64,000 nucleotides of DNA from NCBI GenBank assembly GCA_938002655.1, contig CALLAC010000017.1, forward strand, positions 1 through 64,000, read 5' to 3'. This DNA is from an uncultured Cytophagales bacterium (lineage in GTDB: Bacteria > Bacteroidota > Bacteroidia > Cytophagales > Thermonemataceae). The translations under genes were made by a program, and so were the position numbers. The notes below the pieces were generated by a model. It was not told the DNA's origin. It saw only the letters and a list, made by a program, of their open reading frames with translations, and made no database searches. Within the stretch, counting starts at the first letter, position 1; each line of letters starts with the position of its first letter. Below are positions 28,099-37,247 of this stretch, piece by piece.

Positions 28099-28644
28099 AT
28101 GAAAATGCCCAAAATACGTTCAACCACTGTGATTGCCGTTTTGCATAATGGAAAAGTAGCTATTGGTGCCGATGGGCAAGCTACGCTCGGTAATACTATT
28201 GCCAAAAGCCACGTCCGTAAAATCCGAAAATTGAAAGATGGCAAAGTTGTTGTAGGCTTTGCAGGTTCTACTGCTGATGCTTTCGCACTGATGGATAAAT
28301 TTGAAGAAAAACTTTCGGCATATGGAGGCATTGTAGAGCGTGCCGCCATTGAACTTGCCAAAGAATGGCGTACCGACCGCTTTCTACGCCGTTTGGAAGC
28401 CATGATGATTGTAGTGTCTAAAAACGAAATTTTTACCGTTTCGGGAAGCGGCGATGTCATCAAACCTGATAACGACATAGCGGCGATTGGTTCGGGAGCA
28501 ATGTATGCCCAAGCGGCGGCTTTAGCTTTGAAAAAACACGCCTCCCACCTTTCTGCCAAACAAATAGTTGAAGAATCTTTGCATATTGCCGCAGATATTT
28601 GCATTTACACCAACCATAACCTAATCATAGAAGAAATTGAGTAA
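28099..28644 (+). CDS. hslV: ATP-dependent protease proteolytic subunit HslV
   Basis: 181 aa. HslV is a proteasome-like peptidase that works with the AAA+ ATPase Hsl[22 protein letters not shown] gives the catalytic Thr after removal of a short propeptide, and [12 protein letters not shown] and [14 protein letters not shown] match the family. The usual partner hslU is not in the window; the next gene, 20 bp on, is an S41 protease. The start could be ATG 28099 or 28105. Confidence 0.95.
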   Translation: MKMPKIRSTTVIAVLHNGKVAIGADGQATLGNTIAKSHVRKIRKLKDGKVVVGFAGSTADAFALMDKFEEKLSAYGGIVERAAIELAKEWRTDRFLRRLEAMMIVVSKNEIFTVSGSGDVIKPDNDIAAIGSGAMYAQAAALALKKHASHLSAKQIVEESLHIAADICIYTNHNLIIEEIE

Positions 28645-28664
28645 GTCCAACCATAGAAAGAGCT

Positions 28665-30233
28665 ATGGAAGTCAAGCAGAAAAACTCTTCGGAACAGATT
28701 TTCTTACTGATGCCTTTTTTCTTTGGATTGGCATTGGGCATTGGCATTGCTTTGGGAGTGAGCATTATGTACGTACGCGAAACAGGCTTAGGCAAGCAAG
28801 CCCAACAAACCGCCGAAGTACTCAAACTTATCAAAGAAAACTATGTAGAAGAGGTAAATCTAGACTCGCTTCATACGCTTGGCTTGCAGAGTTTGCTTTC
28901 TAATTTGGACCCACACAGCACCTATATCCCTGCCGAAGAAGTTGCTCTTGCTCAAAGCCAGTTAGAAACAGATTTCGAGGGCATCGGCATTGAATATGAA
29001 TGGCTCAATGATACACTTTTTGTAAGTTATCCTTTGCCCCAAAGCCCTGCCGAAAAAGCAGGTATTTTTTCAGGAGATAAAATCCTTGCTATTGATGAGC
29101 AAGCTATCAATTACAACAACGGCGAAAGCATCACAGATATTTTCCAAAAATTGCGTGGCAAAAAAGGAACAACTGTGAAACTGAAAATTTTACGTGGCTT
29201 ATCAATCAAAGAAATCTCTGTAGAAAGAGATAAAATTATCAGTAAATCGGTAATAGGTTATTGGGCAAAGCCACACATTGCATATATTCGTATTTTACGT
29301 TTTGCTGAAAAAACCGACCAAGAGTTTTCTGATATTTTGCAAGAGTTTATCCAAAAAGACACTCTGCGAGCTGTAATTGTAGATTTGCGTGAAAACGGAG
29401 GAGGATATATGGATAAAGCCACCCGCATTGCAGATGAGTTTCTGGAAGCGGGTCTGCTGATTGTTTCTACAAAAGGCAAACAAAAACGCTACAGCCAAGA
29501 ATACAAAGCCACCGCAGGCGGACTTTACGAAAAAGGCAAAGTAGTAGTTTTATTAGACGAAGGTTCTGCTTCTGCTTCCGAAATTTTGGCAGGAGCTTTA
29601 CAAGATAATGACAAAGCTACTATCATTGGCAGAAAATCTTACGGAAAGGGCTTGGTACAAGTGCCTTTCGCTCTTTCTGATGGTTCAGAACTTCGGCTTA
29701 CAGTTTCAAAGTATTATACCCCCACAGGTAGATGTATACAACGCCCCTATCACAAAGGTAAAAAATATAGCAAGAGCCTCGAAGAACGTTACAAATCAGG
29801 TTTTCTGCTGAAAGATACCCTTTCAGAAGCCACAGAAATCTTCTTCACACCGCAAATGAAAAAAGTTTTTGGCGGTGGAGGCATTACGCCGGATATATCT
29901 TTGCCTTTGGATAGCACCAAATACGAAGAAAAAATTAAAGACTTCTTACAAAAAACTCAACTAAAACCTTGGATAGCTGAATATGCTCATCAAAATCGTA
30001 AAATTTTGCAAGAGAAAGGTTTTTCAGATTTCTTGACACACTGGCAACTGCCCGAAACAGTTTTTGCCAAAGCTCTTACAGGTTCAGACTTTAATGAACC
30101 TGAAAAAAAATTTATCAAAAAACAGCTTAAAGCCTTTCTAGCTAAAATTGTTTGGGGAAAAACAGCTTATTTCCAGACCCTAAACGCCGAAGATGAATTC
30201 TTACAAAAAGCTCTGGAAATACTTAGATTTTGA
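28665..30233 (+). CDS. S41 family C-terminal processing peptidase (CtpA/Prc-like)
   Basis: 522 aa. One N-terminal membrane segment (LLMPFFFGLALGIGIALGVS) anchors it with the rest in the periplasm. The S41 N-terminal domain contains SNLDPHSTYIPAEE. A PDZ domain spans ~100-190 (AEKAGIFSGDKILAIDEQ). The protease core has DLRENGGGYMDKA, the Ser nucleophile in GSASASEILAGAL (~302) and the general-base Lys in SYGKGLVQ (~327). TPTGRCIQ and GGGITPDI follow. It lies 20 bp behind hslV, so both are probably on one transcript. Confidence 0.94.
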   Translation: MEVKQKNSSEQIFLLMPFFFGLALGIGIALGVSIMYVRETGLGKQAQQTAEVLKLIKENYVEEVNLDSLHTLGLQSLLSNLDPHSTYIPAEEVALAQSQLETDFEGIGIEYEWLNDTLFVSYPLPQSPAEKAGIFSGDKILAIDEQAINYNNGESITDIFQKLRGKKGTTVKLKILRGLSIKEISVERDKIISKSVIGYWAKPHIAYIRILRFAEKTDQEFSDILQEFIQKDTLRAVIVDLRENGGGYMDKATRIADEFLEAGLLIVSTKGKQKRYSQEYKATAGGLYEKGKVVVLLDEGSASASEILAGALQDNDKATIIGRKSYGKGLVQVPFALSDGSELRLTVSKYYTPTGRCIQRPYHKGKKYSKSLEERYKSGFLLKDTLSEATEIFFTPQMKKVFGGGGITPDISLPLDSTKYEEKIKDFLQKTQLKPWIAEYAHQNRKILQEKGFSDFLTHWQLPETVFAKALTGSDFNEPEKKFIKKQLKAFLAKIVWGKTAYFQTLNAEDEFLQKALEILRF

Positions 30234-30245
30234 AAAAACTAATTT

Positions 30246-31244
30246 TTACTTTGGCAAATATTTTGCTCCATAGCCTTTGCCGATTTTTTCCAAATTACGT
30301 ATAGCCGAAGAGCTGATGTGTTCAAACTCACGGTCGCAGTGGAAAAAAACTACTTTCAAATCTGGCTTCATATCTTTCATGAAGCTGATTTGGTTCATTT
30401 CGTAGGCAAGGTCATCACCATTGCGTAAGCCCCTGATAAGTGTAATTTCTGCATCTTTTTCTTTGGAGTCCAAATAATCGGTAAGCAAACCTGCAAAGTT
30501 TTCTTTCTGCCGATAATACAAAACAGGGCTGATTTCATCATCTTGGGCAAATTCATTTTTTTCAGGATTTACTCCACGTGCCACAATAACTTTATCAAAT
30601 ACCTTTTCTGCTTTCTGTAAAATATTGTAATGCCCATTATGAAAAGGATTGAAAGAGCCCGGATAAATGCCTATTTTAGGTTTATGTGTTTGCAGGTATT
30701 CTATCAAGTACTGCAAATTTTGAGCATTTTGAGGAACTTTCTTTTTCAAATTTTCTAAAACGCTGATGCGAGCAGGTTTGTAGAGGCTGTAATCAAAAAC
30801 TTGGTATTCTTTGAAAATTTTTTGTTCCCACTCCAAAAGTTGAACAAAACTACTTTTGCTCACAACAGCTAGATCTATCTCACAAAAAAATGCCGAAAGC
30901 GTATGCGAAGGCGTATGCGTGTGTGTATCTAAAATAGCCCTTGCTACAAGATTTTTAATTTTTTCATCTGCTTTACACATTTGCCAAAAAAGTTCAGCAG
31001 ATTTTTGTTCATTATCTCTACGTATTGGCTGATATACAATATCATGAAAAAAAGCAATCAAGTACAAAATTTCTTTTTCGCTTTCACTGAAAGAGCTTTT
31101 TTGTATGCGTTCCAAAAGAAAAGCCAAGTGCTCTTCATTATGATAAAAGCGGTGAGGTTCTTGCCAAGCCTTTTGTATGTATAAAAAATCGGTAATATGA
31201 TATTTAGCAAAAAGTGCCTCAAAAGTTTTGTAATTAATAGCCAT
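30246..31244 (-). CDS. Fusion of an HD phosphohydrolase-like domain to a CoaD-like pantetheine-phosphate adenylyltransferase
   Basis: 332 aa from ATG 31244; an in-frame ATG at 31265 sits only a few bases after a -7 promoter motif and is less likely. Residues 1-175 resemble small HD-superfamily hydrolases (COG4339 type), with the metal-binding pattern HNEEH...FHDIVY...DxHTHTPSH. Residues ~186-332 match CoaD: YPGSFNPFHNGH (with HxGH), FDKVIVARGVNPEK, LIRGLRNGDDLAYEMNQ and ISSSAIR. CoaD makes dephospho-CoA from phosphopantetheine and ATP, and normally is a free protein of about 160 aa. The fused HD domain may act on a related nucleotide or regulate the step; that is inference. It is convergent with the S41 gene. 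Confidence 0.85.
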   Translation of the reverse strand: MAINYKTFEALFAKYHITDFLYIQKAWQEPHRFYHNEEHLAFLLERIQKSSFSESEKEILYLIAFFHDIVYQPIRRDNEQKSAELFWQMCKADEKIKNLVARAILDTHTHTPSHTLSAFFCEIDLAVVSKSSFVQLLEWEQKIFKEYQVFDYSLYKPARISVLENLKKKVPQNAQNLQYLIEYLQTHKPKIGIYPGSFNPFHNGHYNILQKAEKVFDKVIVARGVNPEKNEFAQDDEISPVLYYRQKENFAGLLTDYLDSKEKDAEITLIRGLRNGDDLAYEMNQISFMKDMKPDLKVVFFHCDREFEHISSSAIRNLEKIGKGYGAKYLPK

Positions 31245-31273
31245 AGGGAAGTTTTTTAAGCACATCCACAGAG

Positions 31274-31281
31274 CAAAGATA
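31274..31281 (-). promoter_or_regulatory. -7 element for the HD-CoaD fusion gene
   Basis: Minus-strand TATCTTTG. Transcription starting about 7 nt downstream would begin close to 31267. This makes the ATG at 31265 practically leaderless and favours ATG 31244. Confidence 0.5.
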
Positions 31282-31374
31282 AACTAATTGCCTATCTTAC
31301 CTGTTTTGCAGTTAAATTTTTTTTTGTATTATTGCTTGATTTCTGAAAAATAAGCATAAATAATACGTTGAGCT

Positions 31375-32796
31375 ATGAAACATTATGTATGGTTTTGTTT
31401 TTTGTTCTTATTTACTGGCGAAGTTTCGGCTCGTAAGCTGGATACAAACTTTCTCAAAAAACGTATTCCCGAAATGATGGATAGTGCAGGGGTACCTGGG
31501 CTATCTTTGGGTGTTGTAAAAAACGGAAAAGTATTCTGGACCAAAAACTTTGGCAAAGCCAATCTTGCTACCCGAAAGCCTGTCAGTGACAATACCATTT
31601 TTGAAGCCGCCTCACTCAGCAAGCCTCTTTTTGCTTACATTTGCTTACGTTTGGTAGATGAAGGCAGATTAGATTTGGATAAGCCTCTTGTAGCATACGT
31701 AACTTTGGATAGCATTGAACGCTTTTTCTTGATGCACAAGGTTCAAGATAAGCGTTTTATGAAAATTACTGCTCGTATGTGCCTTTCACATTCGGCGGGC
31801 TTTCCAAATGGAAGAGCAGGTATAGTTCCTATCGTTTTCGAGCCTGCTACCGATATGCACTATTCAGGAATAGGTATTTCGTATTTGCAGTTTGTAGTAG
31901 AAAAAATTACAAGAAAAAATTTAGAAATGCTTGCCCAAGAGTATGTTTTCAAACCTTTGGAAATGAACAACAGCAGTTATGTATGGCAAAGTAATTTTGC
32001 AAACAGAGTAGCTAATGGACATGGCAGCCTGGGACAGGCCGTAGGCTTTGGAATGTACTCTACACCTTCGGCATCTTATACATTGCTCACCAATGCAGAA
32101 GATTACAGCAAATTTCTGGCTCATCTGCTCAATCAAGAAGGCTTAAAGCCCGATACTTATCAGGAAATGTGGAAAGTACAAAGCACCGCAAAAACTAATT
32201 TTCTTGCCTCTATGAGTTGGGGATTGGGCTTTGGGCTTTATGAAACCGATTTGGGGCGAGCTTTCTGGCATTGGGGCGATCTGGGAACCTCAAAGGCTTA
32301 TGTAGTAGGCATACCCCGCGAAAAAGATGGCTTAGTGCTTTTTGCCAATAGTGCCAATGGCTTGAATATGGCTTATTCGCTTATCAATATGTGTATTGGT
32401 GGCGGTACGCATCAATTCTTTCATGTTCTCAATGTACCCCAATACGACGACCCCACCAATATTCTGATGCAACAGTTTTCTAAAAACGGCTTGGACGGAA
32501 TGCTTGCCAGCTATAATTACTTCAAGATTCATCAAAAATACAAACTAAATCAAGTCCTGCTTGTAGCAATTTCCCAAAAACTTCTCGCTTTGGGTAGAGT
32601 AAATGAAGCCCTCACAATTGCTAAAATCAATGTTTTAGAGTTTCCTGAAAATAGTGCCGCTCACAATGTAATGGGCGATGCTTTCTTGCGTTTGGGAAAA
32701 ACCCAAAATGCTATTGGTTGTTATAGAAGGGCTTACCAACTCAACCCCAACAATACCTACGCACGCAAGCAACTCATCAGCTTAAAGGCTTTTTAA
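31375..32796 (+). CDS. Exported serine hydrolase (class C beta-lactamase fold) with C-terminal TPRs
   Basis: 473 aa with a signal peptide (VWFCFLFLFTGEVSA). The hydrolase domain has the nucleophile motif SLSK within EAASLSKPLFAY, then the Tyr motif YSGIGISY and HWGDLGT in the place of KTG/HxG. Residues ~385-473 form TPR-like helices (VNEALTIAKINVLEFPENSA, TQNAIGCYRRAYQLNPNN). Family members are esterases, D-amino peptidases or PBP-like proteins; resistance to beta-lactams should not be assumed. It starts a rightward run of genes, with an RlmI-like methyltransferase 22 bp behind. Confidence 0.87.
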   Translation: MKHYVWFCFLFLFTGEVSARKLDTNFLKKRIPEMMDSAGVPGLSLGVVKNGKVFWTKNFGKANLATRKPVSDNTIFEAASLSKPLFAYICLRLVDEGRLDLDKPLVAYVTLDSIERFFLMHKVQDKRFMKITARMCLSHSAGFPNGRAGIVPIVFEPATDMHYSGIGISYLQFVVEKITRKNLEMLAQEYVFKPLEMNNSSYVWQSNFANRVANGHGSLGQAVGFGMYSTPSASYTLLTNAEDYSKFLAHLLNQEGLKPDTYQEMWKVQSTAKTNFLASMSWGLGFGLYETDLGRAFWHWGDLGTSKAYVVGIPREKDGLVLFANSANGLNMAYSLINMCIGGGTHQFFHVLNVPQYDDPTNILMQQFSKNGLDGMLASYNYFKIHQKYKLNQVLLVAISQKLLALGRVNEALTIAKINVLEFPENSAAHNVMGDAFLRLGKTQNAIGCYRRAYQLNPNNTYARKQLISLKAF

Positions 32797-32818
32797 CTAC
32801 CCTTTAAACATTCTTCGA

Positions 32819-33709
32819 ATGCAATTACTTAGCCCTACGTATTGGAACGAATACCAACTCATTGACTCTGGCAATTTTGAAAAATTAGAGCGTTTTGGTA
32901 AATACATAGTAGCTCGCCCCGAACCACAAGCTGTTTGGGACAAAAGCCTCTCGGAAACAGAATGGCATAAAATGGCTCAGGCAACTTTCACAAGGGCTAA
33001 AAATACTGAAAAAAACAGCGAAAAAGGCGAATGGAAGCTCAAAAATGGCGTGAAAGAGCCTTGGTGGATAGCGTATGCCTACAAAAACGTAAAACTCAAG
33101 ATGAAATTGGGCTTTACTTCTTTCAAGCACGTAGGTATCTTCCCCGAACAAGCCGAAAACTGGAATTTTATCATTGATTTTCTCGAAAAAAAAACTTTAT
33201 CCAAGCCGCAGGTACTAAATCTCTTTGCTTACACAGGTGGAGCCTCCCTTGCCGCCAGAGCAATGGGAGCAGAGGTTACTCATGTAGACTCCGTAAAACA
33301 AGTGCTCACGTGGTCGCGTGAAAATATGGAAGCAAGCAATTTGAACAATATTCGTTGGATTTGCGAAGATGCTCTTCGTTTTGTTCGTCGAGAGGTAAAA
33401 CGTGGAAAAAAATACAACGGTATTATTTTAGATCCTCCTGCCTATGGGAGAGGTCCAGAGGGTGAAAAATGGGTTTTAGAAGACAACATCAACGAAATGC
33501 TCAAACACTGTCGTGATTTACTATCAGAAAAAGATAGTTTTCTTATCTTGAATCTTTATTCAATGGGCTTTTCGGCACTTATTGCTGAAACACTGATGCA
33601 ATGTATCTTTCAGAATACATTTCTTTCTTACGAAATTGGCGAGCTATATTTGCAAGATCTACACGAAAAAAAATTACCTCTGGGAGTATTCTGGCGTGGC
33701 GTAAGATAG
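32819..33709 (+). CDS. RlmI/RlmK-like class I SAM-dependent methyltransferase
   Basis: 296 aa. Motif I is LNLFAYTGGASLAARAMG (~137-155), followed by VTHVDSVKQVLTWSREN and the catalytic-loop motif ILDPPAYGRGP typical of 23S rRNA cytosine/guanine methyltransferases of the RlmI/RlmK (RlmL C-terminal) family. The N-terminal PUA domain of RlmI is absent, replaced by a ~110-residue region with WWIAYAYKN and KHVGIFPEQAENW. Target is probably rRNA, unproven. Confidence 0.85.
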   Translation: MQLLSPTYWNEYQLIDSGNFEKLERFGKYIVARPEPQAVWDKSLSETEWHKMAQATFTRAKNTEKNSEKGEWKLKNGVKEPWWIAYAYKNVKLKMKLGFTSFKHVGIFPEQAENWNFIIDFLEKKTLSKPQVLNLFAYTGGASLAARAMGAEVTHVDSVKQVLTWSRENMEASNLNNIRWICEDALRFVRREVKRGKKYNGIILDPPAYGRGPEGEKWVLEDNINEMLKHCRDLLSEKDSFLILNLYSMGFSALIAETLMQCIFQNTFLSYEIGELYLQDLHEKKLPLGVFWRGVR

Positions 33710-33717
33710 CTGATTGC

Positions 33718-33748
33718 TTGCATTTTTTTGCACTCTTTCGTAGGTTTG
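33718..33748 (+). promoter_or_regulatory. Promoter for tdk
   Basis: TTG at 33718-33720 and TAGGTTTG at 33741-33748 are separated by 20 nt, fitting the Bacteroidota -33/-7 layout. The TTG start of tdk lies 24 nt after the -7 element. Confidence 0.5.
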
Positions 33749-33771
33749 CATTGAATTAAAATTTTACGAAT

Positions 33772-34335
33772 TTGTTTGTAGAACCTCATCAAAAAGCCAC
33801 AGGCTGGATAGAAGTTATCTGTGGTTCTATGTTTTCAGGAAAAACGGAAGAACTAATACGTCGCCTAAATCGTGCCATTATTGCTAAACAAAAAGTAGAA
33901 ATTTTCAAACCAGCTCTTGATGTACGTTATCACAAAAGCCAAGTAGTTTCACACAATGCAACTGCTATTCGCTCTACACCTGTACATACCGCCGAAGAGA
34001 TTTTTTTGTACATAGGTGAATGTGACGTAGTTGGTATTGATGAAGTGCAATTTTTTGATAATCAAATTATAGAAGTTTGCAATCGTTTGGCAAATGCAGG
34101 CAAAAGAGTAATTGTAGCAGGGCTGGATATGGACTACCTAGGCAGACCTTTCGGAGCCATGCCTGCTCTGATGGCTATCGCAGAGTTCGTTACGAAAGTT
34201 CATGCAATATGTATAAAATGTGGAGCTATAGCTCACTATTCTTACCGCCTCTCTCAATCGAAAGAAAAAGTACTTTTGGGAGAAAAAGATGTATACGAAG
34301 CAAGATGTAGAAGATGCTTCTACGAAAAACAATAG
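33772..34335 (+). CDS. tdk: Thymidine kinase, type II
   Basis: 187 aa. It phosphorylates thymidine for salvage. The P-loop is [14 protein letters not shown], the Walker-B-like site DEVQFFD, and the lasso domain has two zinc-binding Cys pairs, CIKCG and CRRC. The start codon appears to be TTG at 33772, giving MFVEP; there is no nearby upstream in-frame ATG, and the first internal Met lies in the P-loop, so it would be too late. Confidence 0.95.
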   Translation: MFVEPHQKATGWIEVICGSMFSGKTEELIRRLNRAIIAKQKVEIFKPALDVRYHKSQVVSHNATAIRSTPVHTAEEIFLYIGECDVVGIDEVQFFDNQIIEVCNRLANAGKRVIVAGLDMDYLGRPFGAMPALMAIAEFVTKVHAICIKCGAIAHYSYRLSQSKEKVLLGEKDVYEARCRRCFYEKQ

Positions 34336-34687
34336 GAAATAAAGAGGTATACATGGCATTACAAATTTGGCACAGATTTTATGAGTTTTCGTCAAAAAAA
34401 TAAACAAACAAATAAGAAATAAACGTTGATTTTTCAATTAGCAGTAAAAAAACGATATTGCTAAATTGATAGAGATAGGTGCTTAATTTTTTTTTCTGCA
34501 AAACGTTTTAAGATGCAAATTTCACCTCCGAATACTTATTAGATGTGTTACAAATTTCATAATAAACAAAGTAGAGCAGAGCTATTCGTTTGTCAATAAT
34601 GCAAAATTGTTAAAATATTGTTTATCCGTATTTTCAGCAGTAATCAATATCATCATACTTGAGCACAATTCAAAATTTACAAATTTT
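34336..34687. other. 352-bp intergenic region between tdk and the P-type ATPase
   Basis: AT-rich, with no credible gene on either strand. It contains an imperfect hairpin at 34434-34469 and a T9 run at about 34489-34498. I find no clear TAnnTTTG promoter for the ATPase, although one would be expected here given the length. Confidence 0.5.
34434..34469 (+). terminator. Possible tdk terminator hairpin
   Basis: TCAATTAGCA (34434-34443) pairs with TGCTAAATTGA (34459-34469) with one bulge. A T-run follows only about 20 nt later, so this is a weak terminator candidate. Confidence 0.25.
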
Positions 34688-37237
34688 ATGCAGTGGCACA
34701 TTCAGCCTTTGGAAGAGGTTTTTGCCCAAACCGAAAGCCGTAAAGAGGGCTTAAAGCACGAAGAAGCTCACAAGAAATTAGCCCAAAATGGCAGAAATGA
34801 ACTTATCAGCAAGCCGCCGCGTCCTATCTGGCTAATGTTTTTGGGGCAGTTCAAAGATGTAATGATTATCATTTTACTGCTTGCGGCAGTGGTTTCCGGC
34901 TTAATCGGCGACATAAAAGATACTCTACTTATTGCTCTGATAGTAATTCTGAATGCTATTATTGGTTTTTTTCAAGAATACCGAGCTGAAAAAGCAATGG
35001 AAGCCCTTAAAAAGTTGGCTACTACCACCGCCAAAGTGCTTCGTAACGAAAAGATAGAACATCTCAATTCTGCTGAAATAGTACAAGGCGATATCGTATA
35101 TTTAGAAGCAGGTGATATGGTTCCTGCGGATTTGCGTTTGATAGAAACACATAATTTGAGAATAGAAGAAGCCTCGCTTACAGGCGAATCGGAAGCTGTA
35201 GAAAAACACAACCAAGTTTTAGCAGAAGCAAATATCCCTCTGGGCGATAGATACAATATGGCATACAAAAGTACGCTGGTTACCTATGGTAGGGGCGTGG
35301 GCATAGTAGTTGCTACGGGAATGAAAACCGAAATAGGCAATATCGCCCAAATGCTTCAAGAAAGCGAAACGCAAACTCCTTTCCAAAAACGCTTGGCAGA
35401 ATTTGGCAAAAGGCTTTCTTTTTTGATTTTTGCTATTTGTGCCATTATCTATGTTGCAGGCTTTATTCGGGGTGAAGATCCCACACAACTTTTACTTACA
35501 GCTATTTCAGTAGCTGTTGCCGCTATTCCCGAAACTTTGCCTGCTGTCATTACAGTTTCACTTGCTTTGGGTGCAAGTAAATTAGTAAAGCAAAATGCTC
35601 TTATCCGCAAATTACCCGCTATTGAAACACTCGGCTCGGTTACTTATATCGGTAGCGATAAAACAGGCACGCTTACCCAAAATAAAATGACTGTCCAAGA
35701 ACACTGGTTCAATCCACAATTACCTTTAAATACCGAAAGTTTATTTTGGCAAGCAATGGTTTGCAATCAGGATACGCAAAAGCAAGAAAATGGAGAAATC
35801 AGAGGTGATGCCACCGAAATTGCGGCACTATTGTATGCCCAAAAGCAAGCCCCCAAATGCCAAATTCTCTCTCGTATCGATGAAATTCCTTTCAGCTCAG
35901 AAAGAAAAATGATGAGTACACTACATGAAAAAGACGGAAAAATTTTCGTTTTTAGCAAAGGTGCACTGGAAGCAATAGCAGAAAAATGTATCAATTTGCC
36001 CCAAGAAGTTTGGCAAATTGCAGAAGCTATGACTAAAAAAGGACAACGCGTGCTAGCTTATGCCTACAAAGTTTTAGAAAAAAACTACAAAGCAGAAAAA
36101 ACAGCCATAGAAGAAAATTTAGAATTTTTAGGGCTTATCGCAATGATAGACCCTCCTCGCCCTGAAGTACGGCAAGCCGTAGCTGAATGTATCAATGCAG
36201 GCATCATCCCTGTAATGATAACAGGCGACCACCCACTCACTGCCGAAGCTATTGCCAAAGATTTAGGAATTTTGCAAAACGAAAAGCAAGTTGTTATCAC
36301 AGGGAAAGAAATGGCTTCTCTTTCGCAAGAAGAATTGGAGTTTCGCATAGATAAAATCCGTGTTTTTGCAAGAGTTTCACCTGAACAAAAACTACAAATT
36401 GTCAAGGTTTTACAGCGTAAAGGGCACTTTGTAGCTATGACAGGCGATGGCGTAAATGACGCTCCAGCCCTCAAAAGAGCTGATATAGGCATAGCTATGG
36501 GCATTTCAGGAACAGATGTCTCCAAAGAAGCCGCCGATATGATATTGCTCGACGATAATTTTGCTACCATCGTAAAAGCAGTACGCGAAGGCAGAAGAAT
36601 TTTCGATAACATTCGCAAATTTATCAAATACACCATGACGGGCAATGCAGGTAAAATTTGGGTAATTTTCCTGGCTCCTATTGTTGGTTTGCCTGTGCCT
36701 TTGCTTCCTGTTCAGATTTTATGGCTCAATCTGGTAACAGATGGCTTGCCTGGCCTCGCCCTTGCAGGTGAACCTGCCGAAAAAAGTGTAATGCAACGCC
36801 CACCTCGCCACCCACAAGAAAGCATTTTTGCTCACGGTTTGGGCTGGCATATTCTTTGGGAAAGCCTGATGATTGGAGCTTTAGTACTTTCGTTGCAGGC
36901 TTGGAGTTATAGTAGTGGCAGTTCGCATTGGCAAACAATCGTTTTTACAAGTCTTTGTTTTGCTCAGATTGGGCAAATTTTAGCAGTACGTAGCGAAAGA
37001 CATTTGCTATTTAGCCTAGGATTTTTTACCAATTTACCTTTGCTCGGTACAGCCATTCTGAACTTTGCCTTGCAAATGCTTCTGATTTATCATCCTTTTT
37101 TTCAAGAAATCTTCGTAACTCAACCTCTTACTTGCAAAGAAATGCTTTGGTGTATAGCAGTGGCAATAATTGTTTTCCATGCAATTGAGTTGGAAAAGAT
37201 TGTCAGGAGTATATTAGAAAAGAAAAAACGCTCCTAA
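34688..37237 (+). CDS. Cation-translocating P-type ATPase (P2, calcium type)
   Basis: 849 aa from ATG 34688; the longer frame from 34607 adds 27 non-conserved residues. An inner-membrane ion pump. Motifs: actuator LTGESEAVEK (~163), M4 AAIPETLPAVITVSLALG, phosphorylation site SDKTGTLTQNKMT (Asp ~323), hinge TGDGVNDAPALKRADIGIAMG, and the C-terminal transmembrane domain of P2 pumps (VQILWLNLVTDGLPGLALA). The NLVTDG and DGLP patterns in M6 match Ca2+ pumps of the SERCA/PMCA type. The M4 sequence is PETLP where SERCA has PEGLP, so ion specificity should be tested. The downstream mutS2 gene is convergent. Confidence 0.92.
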   Translation: MQWHIQPLEEVFAQTESRKEGLKHEEAHKKLAQNGRNELISKPPRPIWLMFLGQFKDVMIIILLLAAVVSGLIGDIKDTLLIALIVILNAIIGFFQEYRAEKAMEALKKLATTTAKVLRNEKIEHLNSAEIVQGDIVYLEAGDMVPADLRLIETHNLRIEEASLTGESEAVEKHNQVLAEANIPLGDRYNMAYKSTLVTYGRGVGIVVATGMKTEIGNIAQMLQESETQTPFQKRLAEFGKRLSFLIFAICAIIYVAGFIRGEDPTQLLLTAISVAVAAIPETLPAVITVSLALGASKLVKQNALIRKLPAIETLGSVTYIGSDKTGTLTQNKMTVQEHWFNPQLPLNTESLFWQAMVCNQDTQKQENGEIRGDATEIAALLYAQKQAPKCQILSRIDEIPFSSERKMMSTLHEKDGKIFVFSKGALEAIAEKCINLPQEVWQIAEAMTKKGQRVLAYAYKVLEKNYKAEKTAIEENLEFLGLIAMIDPPRPEVRQAVAECINAGIIPVMITGDHPLTAEAIAKDLGILQNEKQVVITGKEMASLSQEELEFRIDKIRVFARVSPEQKLQIVKVLQRKGHFVAMTGDGVNDAPALKRADIGIAMGISGTDVSKEAADMILLDDNFATIVKAVREGRRIFDNIRKFIKYTMTGNAGKIWVIFLAPIVGLPVPLLPVQILWLNLVTDGLPGLALAGEPAEKSVMQRPPRHPQESIFAHGLGWHILWESLMIGALVLSLQAWSYSSGSSHWQTIVFTSLCFAQIGQILAVRSERHLLFSLGFFTNLPLLGTAILNFALQMLLIYHPFFQEIFVTQPLTCKEMLWCIAVAIIVFHAIELEKIVRSILEKKKRS

Positions 37238-37247
37238 TTATCCAAAA

